A DNA stretch of 64,000 bases from Neospora caninum Liverpool (taxonomy: Eukaryota; Apicomplexa; Conoidasida; Eucoccidiorida; Sarcocystidae): contig NC_018396.1 of NCBI RefSeq assembly GCF_000208865.1, positions 3,901,101-3,965,100 on the forward strand. Reading direction: 5' to 3'. The position numbers were made by a program, and so were the translations under genes. The notes beneath the pieces were generated by a model. It was not told where the DNA came from. It worked only from the letters and a program-made list of their open reading frames with translations, and did no database searches. Positions 1 to 13,686 of this stretch are shown here, in pieces. Numbering within the stretch: the first letter of the stretch is position 1; every line of letters begins with the position of its first letter.

Positions 1-3000
1 GGTTGAAGAGCAGTTAGCCCGGAGCTTCACTGACTCTCGGCAAGACCCCAACCGTCCAGGCGAGCTTTCCTCTTGCACTCCACAATTCAGGCGAGACTCG
101 TTCGCGCCGGTACGTGAGTCCTCTGTCGGAGGTCCTGCCTCTATGCATGTCAGTTTGCCTCCTTCGTTGGTCCTCTGCACATCAAATTCGTGACCCGGTG
201 TGACTGATGCTTCGCCTCGCTCGGCTGGTTCCTCTGTCAGGGCCTCAGGATCACGCGGACGAGTCTTGTTCGGTTCCGCTTGAAACAGAGGTCTCTCATT
301 CAGCGACCCCTCTCCACTGATCAGGCGTCGGGCGTTAACGAGCAGCTTGCGTACCAGAGACGCGGCAGCTGTGACTGGGACATTTTTCGAGTTAGCAAAA
401 AACGAAAGCAGAGCAAAATAAGCAGAGCTGCCATGCGTATCACGCGCTGCCGCAGTTGCGATACGCTGTTGTTCGTCACTACCCAGCAGTCCAGACCCTG
501 CCGCAGCAACGGCGCCTGCAATCCAATGACTTTCACGGGGCGCTGAGAAGCCTTCATGATCCACGGCTGCACATGTATCAGGCCGCTCGTGTGTCGCGTC
601 ATCGCCGGGTGTATCCCGCTCCTCTGGCGTAGCTTCACCTGCCCCAGCTGTCCCGGTTTCGACGGACCACTGTTCGTGGTCTGCGGTGCTGACTGTGCTC
701 GCTGCTGATCCTTGACTTCTTCCATAGTCTCCACGCCCTAGTGGCATACAACTGCCGTGAGGAGAACCGGCGTGCGAAGTACCGTACGCAGCAGGCCGCG
801 TGGTTCCGCTTGTCGCTCCGCGGGGCAATTCACCGTATGCCGCGGTACGCGCAAGCGCCATAAGCTTGTTAGCCACAATACTGCCTACTGCAGGAATCCC
901 TAAAGAGTGCCCCTGACGGCGGGGTTGACTATCGAGTGACGAGGCATGGTGGTCTGCTGTGGCGGATGCATCTTCCTGGAGCGACAAAGCCTCCCAAAGC
1001 CGTGCGAGAGCACCAGGACTCAGATTACCTAAACTTCTCAGCACGGCGGACTGTAAACTACAAACTAGCGCTTTGCCAGAGAAAGGAAATTGTTTCATGG
1101 TCGCACGCTCATTCCCTGTCCAGTGCGCCTGCGCGCCCTCTCCTAACTCTTCATGGTCCTCTTCCTTTGGTTGCTTCTGCTCGCCGGGCACAACTTCCTG
1201 ACTGGTGCCTTTGCTCATTAGATTCACTGTCGGTCCCGAAACTGGCTCGCTTCCTCGCTCGGACTGCCCGTCTGCGCTGTCAGCTGTCGTGCAACCTCTG
1301 CCCATAAGGCACGACGCACGACTCCTCAGTTCGCCACCAACTCTCCGTCGAAACTGGTCCCTTAGCTGTCGCGTGCTTGCTAGCTCAGCAGTACTTTCTT
1401 GTCCCGCAAGAACGTCGCTGCCGTTACTTTCCCACAGCAGACGAAGAAGAGCGGCACCGCGATGCCCGTGCAAACGCGGGAACCACTCTTGGACGAGAGG
1501 GAGCATTCTCTGCAAGAAGTACCACGCTGCAAATCTCAAATCCCGACTGAGTTGATCTGCTGTTGCCGGAGAGTCATGAAGGCGTCCTGTACCTGAAAGC
1601 ATCACCTGGATATTTGCCGACTGGTCTCCACATTCTCTTGCGGATACCGCTGATCGGATGCGGTTACTACACGCCGAGCTGTTCTCCTGGGAGAGGTCGT
1701 TCCCATCTTGCAATGCTGCAGCGGTTTCAGCTGGATATCGTTTCAACTGGACCGACACAGCTGGTGGCGCGTGACCGCCCTGTTCTTTCGTCTCGTCCCG
1801 TCTCTGCTGTCCTGCATCGGATGCTGGATGGCCTCGCTGCAGTTTCTGAAGCAGAGAAATGACAGGGCCAGCCAGGGATGCCGCGGAATCGAGGGGCAAA
1901 CTGGGTGCAGTCGCCAACGTCATCAGCAGCCGGGCCAAGGACTGGCGAATATCAACAGCATCATCTTTGGTATGATGCTGCGTCGCTGCGATATCCCTGT
2001 CCTCAGTTCCATTACTCGCAGTGTGTGACGACAGCGGTAACTGAGCGCTCTTCCCTTTCCCTGACGAGGGCTCAAGCGTCAGAGACATGGGGCGTTGAGA
2101 GGTGGTCCGCTGTCCATCCAAAAGAGCAAGTCGTTCCAAGAGTTCAAGAAAGTAGGATATGCAAAGCTGCTGCAAAGGCAATAGGCGCTCCGCATGGTAC
2201 TCTTCTTCTTTGACGTCGCCTCTGGTGTCGTCCGCAGGAGGGGCATCTGCGGTTACAGGCGACGTCGCCGAACGTGAAACGTGGATGAAAGGTGCTGCGT
2301 CATCATCATTTGTCGGGAGGTGCTTTCCAGTGTGTCCAGTTACTTCCGGTCTTTCTTCGGATACAAGAAGTCTTAGGCCATCGTTCACGTCCGCGGTTCT
2401 GTTTGCATTGAGGCATAACTGTGCGGGCACCTCCGGCGTCATCCCTGTGACGTCCGTTTGTGTACTGGTCTCCATGAATTTGGCATTGTCTCCGTTGTCG
2501 GCCTTCGCCTGGTGTTGCCTCCAACACTTCACGTTCGTCACATATTCGTCCATCCGATGCTGCGAACCCTGAAGCAGATGCAAGACATTAGCCAACACCA
2601 TCGCGTCTTTCGCGAGACTCCGACCAACCGCCAGGCTCTTAGGACCACCGCCAAGAAGGCGCAAAGCCCCTGCTGCGCTAAGCCGGTCTCCCTTCTCGCG
2701 GACAAGAGCACGAACGCGTCTCCAGCTCCATGACTTTAATGCGTCAGTATGCCACTGCTGCGGGGCAGCTTCTGCCTCCACACGTCTGCTACAATCTTGA
2801 CGCTGTATTGGTGGCTCCGGTAGCAGTGCACCTGCAGGCGTAGACCTCAAAGGACAAAATTGGCCCGTTCCTTGTCCCGATAATGAAGCAGATTTTGTTC
2901 CAGCCTCAAGTACTCCGAGGTCACCACTGGCCACCGGGGCAGCCAGACTCGTGTTCCCTATTGGGGATTCGAGGGAGAGCAAATAGCCGGTGAGGGCTGC

Positions 3001-6000
3001 CGCAGCAGGAGACAACAATGTAGCAACTGAGCTGTCCGGAAAGTGGCTGTGAGCCGTTTCGTTTCGGCGATTGGCAGAATGAAACTCGGGACGGGTCGCA
3101 GCGGCAACAGGTTGCCAGCCAATGCAGCCAGACCCAGACGCACCCCCCGCTTCTGGTCCGCCCTGCGCCCGCGCACATCCGACTGTAATCTCCGGCTGAA
3201 GTCTCTCCAACATTCGTAGCCAGGTGGGGGCGGCCGAAGGCACTCCAAGCAACTGAGCAGCGGCGGCACCGGCGTGGGACAACTGCTGCGGCTCCAGCAA
3301 GTCCCAATACGTTCGCCGTCTGTGCATTGTTCCTTGGCTGACAGTTTTGGAATCCAGTGTTTTATTTCCGTCTCCCGTGGCGCTCGCCGTCAACTGTGGA
3401 CTAGCCTCTAGAACTCCCAATAACATGTCGCCGCGGTTGCGACCCGTGCCACTGTCAGACTGGTGCAACTGCCGATCCAGGCGCCGGGTAGTAGATTCGC
3501 CTGCGCCAGTAGGGGGAGACGACGTTTTGGGGGGAAGGAATGAACCGTCCCTGTTTTGGCTGCAAGGACCGGTGATAATGCCTGTGCCTCCCCTGGCTTC
3601 GGTCAAGCGACAGGCTTCGATTGGGCGATTCAGCAGTGCAATAAGCTCAAGAGGAACGTCTTCGACAATACGTCTTGCCCAATGTTTAGCCCGTGGGAGT
3701 TCGGTTGACGACTGCGGCCGTCGCTCCACTACCGGTGAACCAGCGCTCTCTCCGTCTCCTGGGCTGTTACTGTCAGCGGCGACCTCGCCGCACGAGCCAC
3801 ATGTCGCCACCGGTGAATTGGAGACTGGTTCTGGTGCACACGAGTCATTCAACGCGCCCGAGTGTGCCCCCGCCTCGTACGCAGTTGCCAGGAACGCTGC
3901 AACAGCAACATCATCAGGAGCTTCTGCGGATGCTTTGAGGCGCTGGAGAGCCGTCAGGCCGTGAGCCAGATCGGTAGGCAAAAAATGCGGAAGCACACGA
4001 CGTGGAAACGCCGCCTTAAGAAGCGAAGTAAAAAGAGAAGGCGGCTGGAAGGTGAGGCGCTCGCGATGATGTAGAAGAAGGGAAAGCAACGCTGCTCTAG
4101 ATCTGCGCAAGGCTGGCAGGACAGCCGATCCTTCATGAATAGGCATCCGTGCGCTCGGGTCGTCTAGGTGCGTTTCCTCCGGCACTGAAGTGTTTAGTCG
4201 GAAAGCAGAAGCATTTTCCTGACTGGGCTTGCCGTCGTCATGAGCTGTGTCTGAGGGAGAACTTTGGAGAGCAACGGCATTGAGAGCGGTGAGTACCTCT
4301 TCCTTGGCTCCCAGGAGTTGCAGCAACGGAAACAAGCGATTGTACATCGGGTCGCTAATAGTATGCATATTCTCAACAAGCCAGGAAATCAGTGCCGGTC
4401 TTAAATGATATTGGAGAACAGCGTTTATCCTCTCAAATCCAAAGCTTTCATTGCCGCCGTTCTGTCCGTCATTGGCAATACGCGGATACGCGTGCGAACC
4501 TCCGTCGTCCTCGTGGCGAATCGGAGTGTGCGTCTCCGTGGAACACGCAGCTCTCTGGTCGGCTCTGTCCTGTGTGTGACTCCAAAATGTGCCCGGCGCG
4601 TCCCCTGCGTTCTTGTCTTCCGCATCCGCCGCCCTGTCCAGTACCACGTCTGTGGTAGCACTTCCTCCGGTTAGGTTCACCTGAGAAGGTAGCAGCTTCT
4701 GATGCCAGGCAGACAGAAACGAGTGGAGCTCCAAAAGGAGGCTGGGAAACTGCCCATGACTAGGAGAGGCGAACCTGCTTCGGAGCATGACTGCAATCAA
4801 CTCAATCATCGCTTCCAAAGCATCGCTGTAGGTCCTAGTGCTCCGTGGCTCATGAGAATCAGGAGCGCGCGAATAGGAGAGGCTGTCCCATGGCGGCCTC
4901 CACTGCTGACTTCGTTTTTCTGCCTCATTCCTACCGCGCACGGCATCCGCTGTACCACCTGCAAGCTGATCTGGAACAGTCAGATGACGTTCCAAGATGT
5001 AACACGTTGATTTTTCCACCTTCTGTGGTCTACTCATTTGCTGCCTGTCCCTCACGAACCACGCCGCCAGGCTGTCAGTCTCAGGCATTGTTCGGCGAAG
5101 ACGACGGAGCGCGAAAAAGAGCAAGCTCACACGTTTGATCCAGTGATTCACAATTTGCCGCTGTCGACTTGAAGCCTCGATCTCTCCAGCTTCACTCACT
5201 ATTCCCTTTTCTTCAGCTGAAAATCCTGCTTTTTTTTCTTCAGCAGTGTGGATGCTTGTGAGCTCACATGTCACAGCGCGGATTGACCGAGCAACAAACG
5301 CTTCCAGCATACAAAGCAGTTCCTCGCGTCCTGCAGAAGACTGCTGCTGCCGCTGCTCGTCCCCAGGTGGAACGCGCTCTCTGTTGGCTGACAGTCCACG
5401 TTTTGTGGTCACGTTTGAGGAGGCTTCTCGTTCACAGGACGAAGGCCCAACCTTTAGACACTGCTGCTGCTCCTTGATTGTCCAGCAGGGGCTGCTCGGC
5501 TCCATTAGAAACCTTTTCTCTTGCGAGTGCTTCTCCCGGTCTTGTTGCAGAGTCATGAGAGACAGTAGGATAGACTGAACGTGTTTTGTTCTCCATTTAT
5601 GCTTGGGAGGGGGCCAGCAGCTACGACAAAGCATCTGCTCCAGATCGGCTTTTAGGACTTCAGCCGCTTCCGTCTCCGCATCCAAAAAATCACAAGCTTG
5701 ATGTTTGGCATCACTCTTCGCGTCTCCATTCAAAGCTTGTGATGCGTCCCACGAATTGGGACTGGTAGGAACTCTCTTTGAGCACTCCGTCCCCTCCCGC
5801 ACATGACGGCCTCGACTGAGCTCAGTGGCACGCTCAACCGTGTCGGTTCGTCCAGTTAGGCCTGCACTGGGAAACTCGCGTGGGCTAGCGAATTTGTCTA
5901 GTGATTGTTGTTGAAGCATTGCAAGGACTGCCCACACTCGGCTATGCAACTCCCCTTCTCCTCGGTCCTCCTCCCCACAAAATCGCAGCCCGTCAGGAGT

Positions 6001-9000
6001 CGGGAACCCTTCTGACGAAGCCGATGAGCCGGTGGAGGAACACGAGCCAGGGGGGGCCGCAGAAGACGCCTGGCCCGGTACTGGTTCCTCGGCTTTGTGC
6101 TGTTGATGTCCATCTCCGTGCGGTATCCTGTTGTGTCGCATGCAGCGCCGGCGCTGCGCTCGGCGAAGCAACGCGAGTGCGCGCCGCACTGCGCTCAGAA
6201 GCAGTTGCGGCTCCTGCCACCGCAGTATGAGTGCCGCCAGCAGCAGCATGCTCAGAGCTTCTCTGCCTAGCAGGTGCACTTGCGAGTTGATATACCTACG
6301 CACAGTCTCAAGAAACAGCTTTTCTTCCCGATCCAAGGCCACTGGCGCCAGGTATAAGGCAAAGTCTTCGGTCTCACTCGGCAGACTAATATTCCCAGAC
6401 CTCTCCTCATCATCTTCGAATCGTAACGGGTTGTCTTCGCGTGCGTGAAATGCGTTGTTATTCTTCAGTTGCCTCCGGTCGAATTCCTTTTGACGCTTGC
6501 TAGCTATCGTAGCCACTGCCCAGATAGCGTTCGTCAAAGCCTGCGCATTACAATTTGATATTTCCATTCTGAGTCGCCGGAGGACGGCCGCCACAACAGG
6601 GGCTTCATCTGCTGATGGCGAAATCCCTCTTTGTAACGCTCCTGGACTCTCATCCGCCTTCACCGGTTGCGCCACGCTCGATGTCGCGGAGTCCCAATCG
6701 AGCGTGGCAAGAGAGAACAAAGACGTGCTCGCGTCCAACGCGCTCAGCGACGGGGCCAGGTGCAGCAAAAGATGTCGGAAGCCACCATTCAGGCGTGCTT
6801 CACACTCCACCATCCGCTTTCGAAACGCGACCGCAACGGATAGCAGTGAGGATGCTCCGTTCCGTAGCTTTCTGTCCATTTGCTCTGCCTGTGGAGTTGC
6901 CAAGTCCTGAGCAGTGGCAGGTGCAGCCGCGCCACGTGGGTCTGCGATTGCCTGGTAAGGATGGTCAAAAAATCCTTGGGCCTTAATGCTCGCGAGGACC
7001 CGAAGTGCAGACGACAGCTGCGTGCCGTCCAGTTCCCGAGCGGTGGCCAGTTCTGACAGCCTCGAAAAAAGCCTCAAGAGCAGATGTTCCCAAAATGAGA
7101 ATGCACGCGTTGCAGATCCGTCCGTGGTGACACTTGGGTTTGCGGTGTCATCACAGGTCGACGAGAGGGTGTAGTCACTGCTGGATTCGCATACCTTCTC
7201 GACTGATGATGCACGTAACCCCGCCTGCATCCCCCGAGATGAGTCACCTGCAGCTACATGTCCTGCGAGCTCAATCGACGACAAACGCCGAAGCGAGGAC
7301 GCAGCAGACAAACGCTCGAAAAGGCCGAGCTTTTCAAGGGCCCACAGAATGCGCGTTAGCTGGTGATCCATAGAAGGTATTTTGACAAAAATAGTCCCCA
7401 ACAGTCTCCGCATCCTGCCATCGTGCAACCACCGATCTTCGTGACCTTTTCGCGGTCCTACTACAGCTTGCGAATTCACAGTTGTAAGAGTCTCCTTTTC
7501 ACAGATGAGGCCTGGCGGAGAAGGTGCACGTCCATCGTTTCGGCCTCTGTCACCAAGACAGCGTTCCTGCAGAACTGCTAATCGGTGGAGAGCCGAGCTA
7601 AGGGATAGCGAATCGAGGCATAGCGCATCACTCTCAGTGAAGTGGCTGTCAGACGCCTTCGTAGATGGCGACTCACTGGTCGTTCCGGATCCTGACTCCA
7701 TTTGTACCTGTGTCCCTGTGATGCTATCGGACTCCGCTGCCGCTGCATCAATGGCCTGCAGAACCTCTTCGACACTATCAGCCGACTGAATACGCCGTCG
7801 AAAATCTCTACTCAGATTTAGCTCTCTCACCTTCCGGGTAACGTTAGTATCAAAATGAGTTATCCAACCGTCCTCGAATATGTATTCAGATTTACTCTCC
7901 CTCGACCTCGCCACATGCACGCCTTCAATAATTTGCCTCGATTCAGATTCTGTGAAACGGTCGCTTAGCCCTTTCTCAGTACTTGAAGTTAACGATTTCT
8001 GGAGAGATTCACTTTCTGAACCAATGATCGCCTCGATGCGATTCACGAGCAGAGCGGCGGTATCATGCCTGTTTAGGCGAAATAACAATCGCAGCAAAGT
8101 GCCGCTGTTTTCCAAGAGATGCAGGTGCTTCACCTGCAACGATGACGCCCCAGACGGGTGCTTGTTCGAGGTGCTGAGCTTATCAAGGAGGAGGTGAAGT
8201 CGGGCACCAAGCCTCTGCAGGACAGAGTCAACGCCGCAGCAACGCTGTGGACGTTTCAGGTGTCCCAGACCTGACGGCGCATCTTGCTTCCTCTCAGGCC
8301 TTGAGCCGTACTCCGTGCAATTCCTCTCCGCCTCATTCTCTGTGGCAGCAAGTTCTACCTGCCTGGAATCTTCGTTCAGGGCTTCTAAACAAATCCTGCT
8401 TTGCTCCAGAGAGTTAAGACTGAGAAGCAATGTCACAACATTTGGCAAACTGTCAAGGCGAGCCCATTCCCGATCAAGCGCCTGCGTAGCCACCGAAAGA
8501 AAGCGGAACATGTTCTTCGCGAACTGGCCCCGTTTCGATGTGCCCTCCACCATTTCCTTGGCATGCGTTTCCCTGTCGTCCCGCCTGACGGTCCCAGCAT
8601 CATCGTGACTCGATGCACGGGAAGTCCGCACCTGCTGCGTTTCGTGATCCATCCACCTGCATCTTGTCTGACTGCGTGTGGTCTGAATCTCTGTCTCTGA
8701 TGGCAATTCTTTCCGCAGCTTCTTAATATGGTCACGGAATAGGAAACTCGCAGCAGCGAGCAGCTGAGGGAGTTGGGAATGCACTGGCAGAACCCTGTCC
8801 GCAGCCAAAGCGAAGAACGCGGCAAAGCTTTCCAGCAGCCGTTCCCTGTCCGTCTCATGACGGCTCTCTATTTCCTGACTGTCGTTGCCGCTATGCAACT
8901 GCGATTTCAGGACAGAAAGAGGGTTCGTTTCGTCCACGGTTGACGCTGCTGCAGACCCATCCCGGTGGCGTGCAGTCGTGTCGACCACAGCCTCGTTCGC

Positions 9001-12000
9001 ACCAGTCCATTGGGTACGCGGAACCTTCCCAAGAACCATCTTCCTGTTGCTTCCTTCGCCGCCTGCGCACACTTCTAAACCCGCAAGGGGATATCTCTTC
9101 TCGCCTCGTTGTTTCAGCTTCGTCAGTGAATACACCAGCCGCGCCAGGGTCGCCGCGAACTGTGAATCGGCCAATGATTGTCGGCAACCACCACCTCTTA
9201 TGTTACAGAAATGCGAACCCACGTCTCCTCGCCGAGACCGTGATGTTTCCCCCCTAGGATCATGTGCCGCACACCCTGAGGATTTTGGATCCGATTTACC
9301 ACTTTCGCTCGTCTCCTGCGGTCTGACACTCAGACCTATAATGTGGCAGCCTTGACGAAGTAAAGCAGTAACTAGCCTTTCCAAAACCTGACGCGCATTC
9401 GAGAGCGACAGAGAAGACTACGACAGCTTATTCATGAACGGCCCCATCAAATTGCGGCAGCAGCGTGGCTTCAGTCATTCCGAAAGCACACATTTGCACA
9501 CTGAGGTTTCAATGTTTCTATCAGAGTCCACGGTGTTAAAATCCCCCGCACAAATAGCATCGGCGCGCCATTCATGCTCCCCAGGTAGTGTCTGTGTTTT
9601 CCCAGTTGTTAACGACAACGCACTCTGCCCGTGTCGCCTGACCACAGTCAGCAAAAGGCAAGGCATTCTATCCCGTCCCGCCGTCTGCGTTGTAAACGGG
9701 TTACACAATCTCTCAAAGGCTGCGTGGCCCATACCTGTACAAACCGTTCGTGGAATTCCCCGAGGTGCATTCCAGCTGCCGCCCTCGCCACAGCCGCAAT
9801 TGTTTCGACATCGACGCCCAACTCTGGCAGACGCCTCCACGTTCCTTCTTGTCCAGCTTGAGAACGCCGGTTGTGTTCGGCCGAGCCCGGTACGTCTCTT
9901 GTGTTGCCTTCTCGACCTGTGGCTTTACCCTCATCAGCTTGATCGGCTTCACGTAGCTGATCGGAACGTTGGATTTTGTCGTCGTGACTCGTGCGCGATT
10001 CGAAGGGCTTAAGCTTCGAGGCATCCTCTTTGCCAAGGGCGTTTTCCAAACGAGAGGCTGCCGTCCTGAACTTCCTCATCGTCAGTTGCATCAGAGCCGG
10101 GAAAAGTCGCTCTCGCTGAAGAGGCGCGATGGTCTCGCACGCGACCCACAACTGGCCTGGAAAGAGTAGCATGATGACACCTTCGAAGTCCATCCCTAAA
10201 ATGACAGCTGAGAGAGGCGAGCTGGACTCAAGCAGCTGAATACGGTCACGTCGGCAAGCGTCCTCCTCCGGCCGTAAAGCCACCAACACCCGCCAAATCC
10301 GCTGCACTGCAGAACCATTCGCGTAGTGCACGAAGTCAGGGACGGCACCCTCTTGCACTGAATCACCAGCGAATCAAAACTGGAAGGTAGACACACTGGC
10401 ACGTGAACACGTGAACAAGCTGGTCAGAAGTTTCCTTCCTTCTCCCCGTAGCTGCGCGAATCCGTTCGATTGTGCGGTTAACGTAGCAAACAAAGACAAT
10501 TAACGTAGCAAGTGCCACACCACATCAATTCTAATCGCGTCTGTTTTTGTCGTCATGCACATGCAGTGGCAACGTACTCAGTTCAACGTCTTTAAGATGC
10601 TCACGACGCGTCATAGAAAACCCAGGAGCCCTCGCCTTCTCGTCAACCTCCTGATGGGGATCTAGAAAGCCCACAAGAGCACGATCGACAATCACATCGG
10701 CTAGCCGGGCCAGCAGCGTTGCAGAGGGACGGAGGCCAAATCGCGCGAGAGCATGAAGGAGAGCTACTGCGGATGATACGTCCAGTGAACCGACTCTTTG
10801 AGGTAGAAGCGAAAGGATGTCCTGCAAAACCAATTTGCCACAGAAGACCAGAAAAGCACTCAGACACCTCACTGTAGCAACGCGTTATTTACGTACAGAT
10901 CTAACCTCTCAACAGGAGCTGACAGGCATTCAATACACGGCAGTGACTGCTAGGACGACGACGGTATGTTTGCCCCAGTACGCCTGGGAGTCTACGGCAG
11001 TCTACATGCTTGGAAGGGTGGGCGCGTTGGCCGACGTGGGCCCCTACACTGTACGGGAAACAGAGGCAGATCACCTCGGCTGTAGACGACAACTTCGCAG
11101 TTGTTCGAATTGAGCACACAATGGACGTTCTGCTGGGAGGAGGCAACCCCAGTGCATTCTGGCCTAACGATTGAGACAGTGTGACGCTCCATCGGGAGAG
11201 TGACCACAGTCAGCGGGCCTGCTGCTGAGGGTAGACTCCAGCCAATATTCTGCAGTGGAAAGCACTAAGTATTACTATGTTGTCGGCGCCAAACAGAATA
11301 TAGAAACTTCAGCATCTTGAGAGGCTCATTCCCACCGTAGCCAGCCCTCGAAACGCCATCTGGTCCCGAACACCTCAGTCGTGTTAACCGCTCGCACCTT
11401 GAAAATCGGGTGCCTCTTCACCTCTTCCCGCATCCGAATGATCCTCGCTATGTAGGGCACTTTCCGCTGACTTTTTCTCCACTCCGTATCGGTATTGTCA
11501 TCTCGGCCTTCGCACGGAAATGGATGGTACACGTCGTCCGGTTCACCGGGCACTTCTACTCCGGCGTCATTTTTTGACCGCGCGTTCGGGGCCACGCTTG
11601 ACAAGGACGACAGTCGCAAAATGATATTGGCCAGCTCGAGGCCGGACAGCCTGTGCAGATTATGCTTTTGTAAAAGGTTCCACAGATCCTCCAGGTTCCG
11701 GATATCATACAAGCGTCGGACAGTCCATGAGCCATCCGAGTCTCCGGTTGTGTTATCGCGAGATCTGAATCCTCGTGGGGATCTCAAAGTGTCGGATGAA
11801 TCATTAATGCGATCTGATCCTTGCTGGCCATATGTTCCTCGCCGGCTATGTTTCACCTCTCGCTCTCCTACCCAGCGATAGTGTCGCTCGCTGCTGAAGC
11901 GGCCGGCCCAGGGCGCGTTCCAGTTCATGCCTCGTCCACCAGTGACCCGGTCGTTCGCACTGACTCCAGCGCCTCCTTCAGCTTCTGCACTTTCCCTTGT

Positions 12001-13686
12001 CTCGTGGGAAGGATGGCCCTTGTCAACTGGTTCCAGATTGCGATGCGCACGCAAGAAGGTTGGTCTTTCAATGCGAACCATCTCGGATGCAGCATTCCGA
12101 GTACTTCGCTCGGCCTGCTGCCGTGATGCGCCATCCTGCATCATCTCTTCTGGACCGGATACGTCAGTAACTGTCGGAGCGGCAGCCAGGTCTCGCGGCA
12201 CACTCGAGCGATGATCAATAGCATCGCCGAGGGGCATTGTTTTTGACAATCCGAATTCGTTTCTTTCTCTCGGAGGCCTTGTAGTCGACGCGGGGCTCGC
12301 CCGATGATTCTCTTTATGATACGGATGCGCATCAGGGCTCCACAGGCCGCGGGAGTCATTCCCTCTTGCAGAAGGCAGTCGATTCTGTCCACGTCGCTTG
12401 TCTACCGCCCGCGCTGGAAGGAGCGTTTGTCGACCGTCAACTGGGCCGGGCTGCCGCCTCTCTGGAGCTTGCAGGTTTACTGAAGATGGATCTGACAAGG
12501 AAAGGTCACGAACGGGCGCGTCAGCCTCACTGTCCTTGAGCGGTGCATCATTCGCAGACCTCCACGCAAAGTCTAGAGACGACGGTGGCTGCGACGGCTC
12601 GCGAATCGGGACCTCCGTTGTCGGCTGAGACGTTGTAACGTACTCAGAGTCGTTTGCCGTGTCTGCTGACGGGGTGTGTGGACTCTCTGTCTGATGTGGA
12701 GCTCCGCTGGCGGGCAGAGCGCCCACTCCTCGTGACGGGGCTCCACGAACGGGAGTCTCAGATCGATTGGGACCGTGTGTCGCAGCGTTGGCTGTGCCTT
12801 TTGCATGTCTGTGCAGCAATGCCCTGCCCCAGGGGAAGGCCACGTCGGTCCACGTAGCATGTCTCAGATCTTTCGGTTCCACGCTCGCATTTCCTACTCT
12901 CTGGAACCCGACAGCAAACGAGTCCGACTGCCGTAGCCCAAAGGCAGTTTCCCAGATGCGAGAGCTATGCCGCCTGTCGCAGGCGGGGCCTACCGTTTTT
13001 CCTACGAGAGAAAATCGCAGACCACGGCCATATAGTGTATGGCGTCTCGGTGTTGAGCAGTTGTAGCTAGCACGCAGCACCGCTCGCTCCACGGAATTAT
13101 AAGGGGAGTCAACCAACCCACGAATACATGGACGAGGAAAAAGGAAACTCGCGCGTGCGTCGTAGGCCTGAGTTGGGGTGCCGTGAGTGGCAAGAGAATG
13201 TAAGACCGGAAAAAAACGTGCAGCCGACTGCGCGCGTACTGTTGGCTGCAGTCTGCCGTGGTGCATAGTGCCTCTCGTCTGCCCGTTTACCGGCGCGGGC
13301 ATGAACGTGACGGATCCATCATTGGAACCTTTTTGCCTTTGGCCGCGGTATCGCGTCGCTCCATCCGCATGTGGTTCGTTGGCCGGCCCGTCAAAGCCCC
13401 CCCATGCGGAATGCCGCCTGGGGAAGTATGGCAGTGTCCGCGAGGAATAGGCAGGGAGGGGACTTGCGGGAACGGCGTGAAGGCTGCCCTCGTCAGGAGG
13501 GAGTCTTGAGAAGGAGCACCTGTTCCCGCGTGCCGGGGCCGAGGCATCAGTGAGGACCAACACACTACATTCTTGGAGAAGATAAACGAAAGAAATGAGA
13601 CATAGACACGCAGCGACTGACATTGTCAGTCGTACTCTGGTCTGGTGAGAAAAGGTCCCGAGCCTCGTTCTAGTTCTTGCTGCCAC
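1..13686 (-). CDS. Giant organellar helical-repeat (heptatricopeptide/RAP-type) protein, 3' end outside window
   Basis: Four exons are joined by phase-matched GT-AG introns: 13686-11398, 10821-10578, 10357-9735 and 9387 to the left edge. The last exon has no stop in 9,387 bp, so at least 4,181 codons are visible. Residues ~22-50 of the first exon form a hydrophobic leader (MSVAACLCLISFVYLLQE), followed by basic and then long Ser/Pro/Arg-rich sequence. Helical-hairpin repeats begin near the end of exon 1 (LSGLELANIILRLSSL), continue across the first junction (DVSSAVALLHALARFGLRPS, exon 2) and recur in exon 4 (LTNAIWAVATI, LTRILWALEKLGLF, LTALQRLK). This spacing is typical of the heptatricopeptide repeats of apicomplexan RAP proteins, which act in mitochondrial or plastid RNA/ribosome biology. 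The RAP domain itself is not seen and may lie beyond position 1. The frame was checked as free of minus-strand stops row by row over 1-780 and by continuous translation elsewhere. Family assignment is inference from repeat pattern. The start could be the second Met (residue 22). Confidence 0.72.

Noticed and set aside
3347..3964. A 205-codon plus-strand frame and dozens of others on the plus strand across 1-9.4 kb
   Set aside because: They lie opposite the uninterrupted minus-strand exon and have no motifs or splice partners. They are shadows of the real frame.
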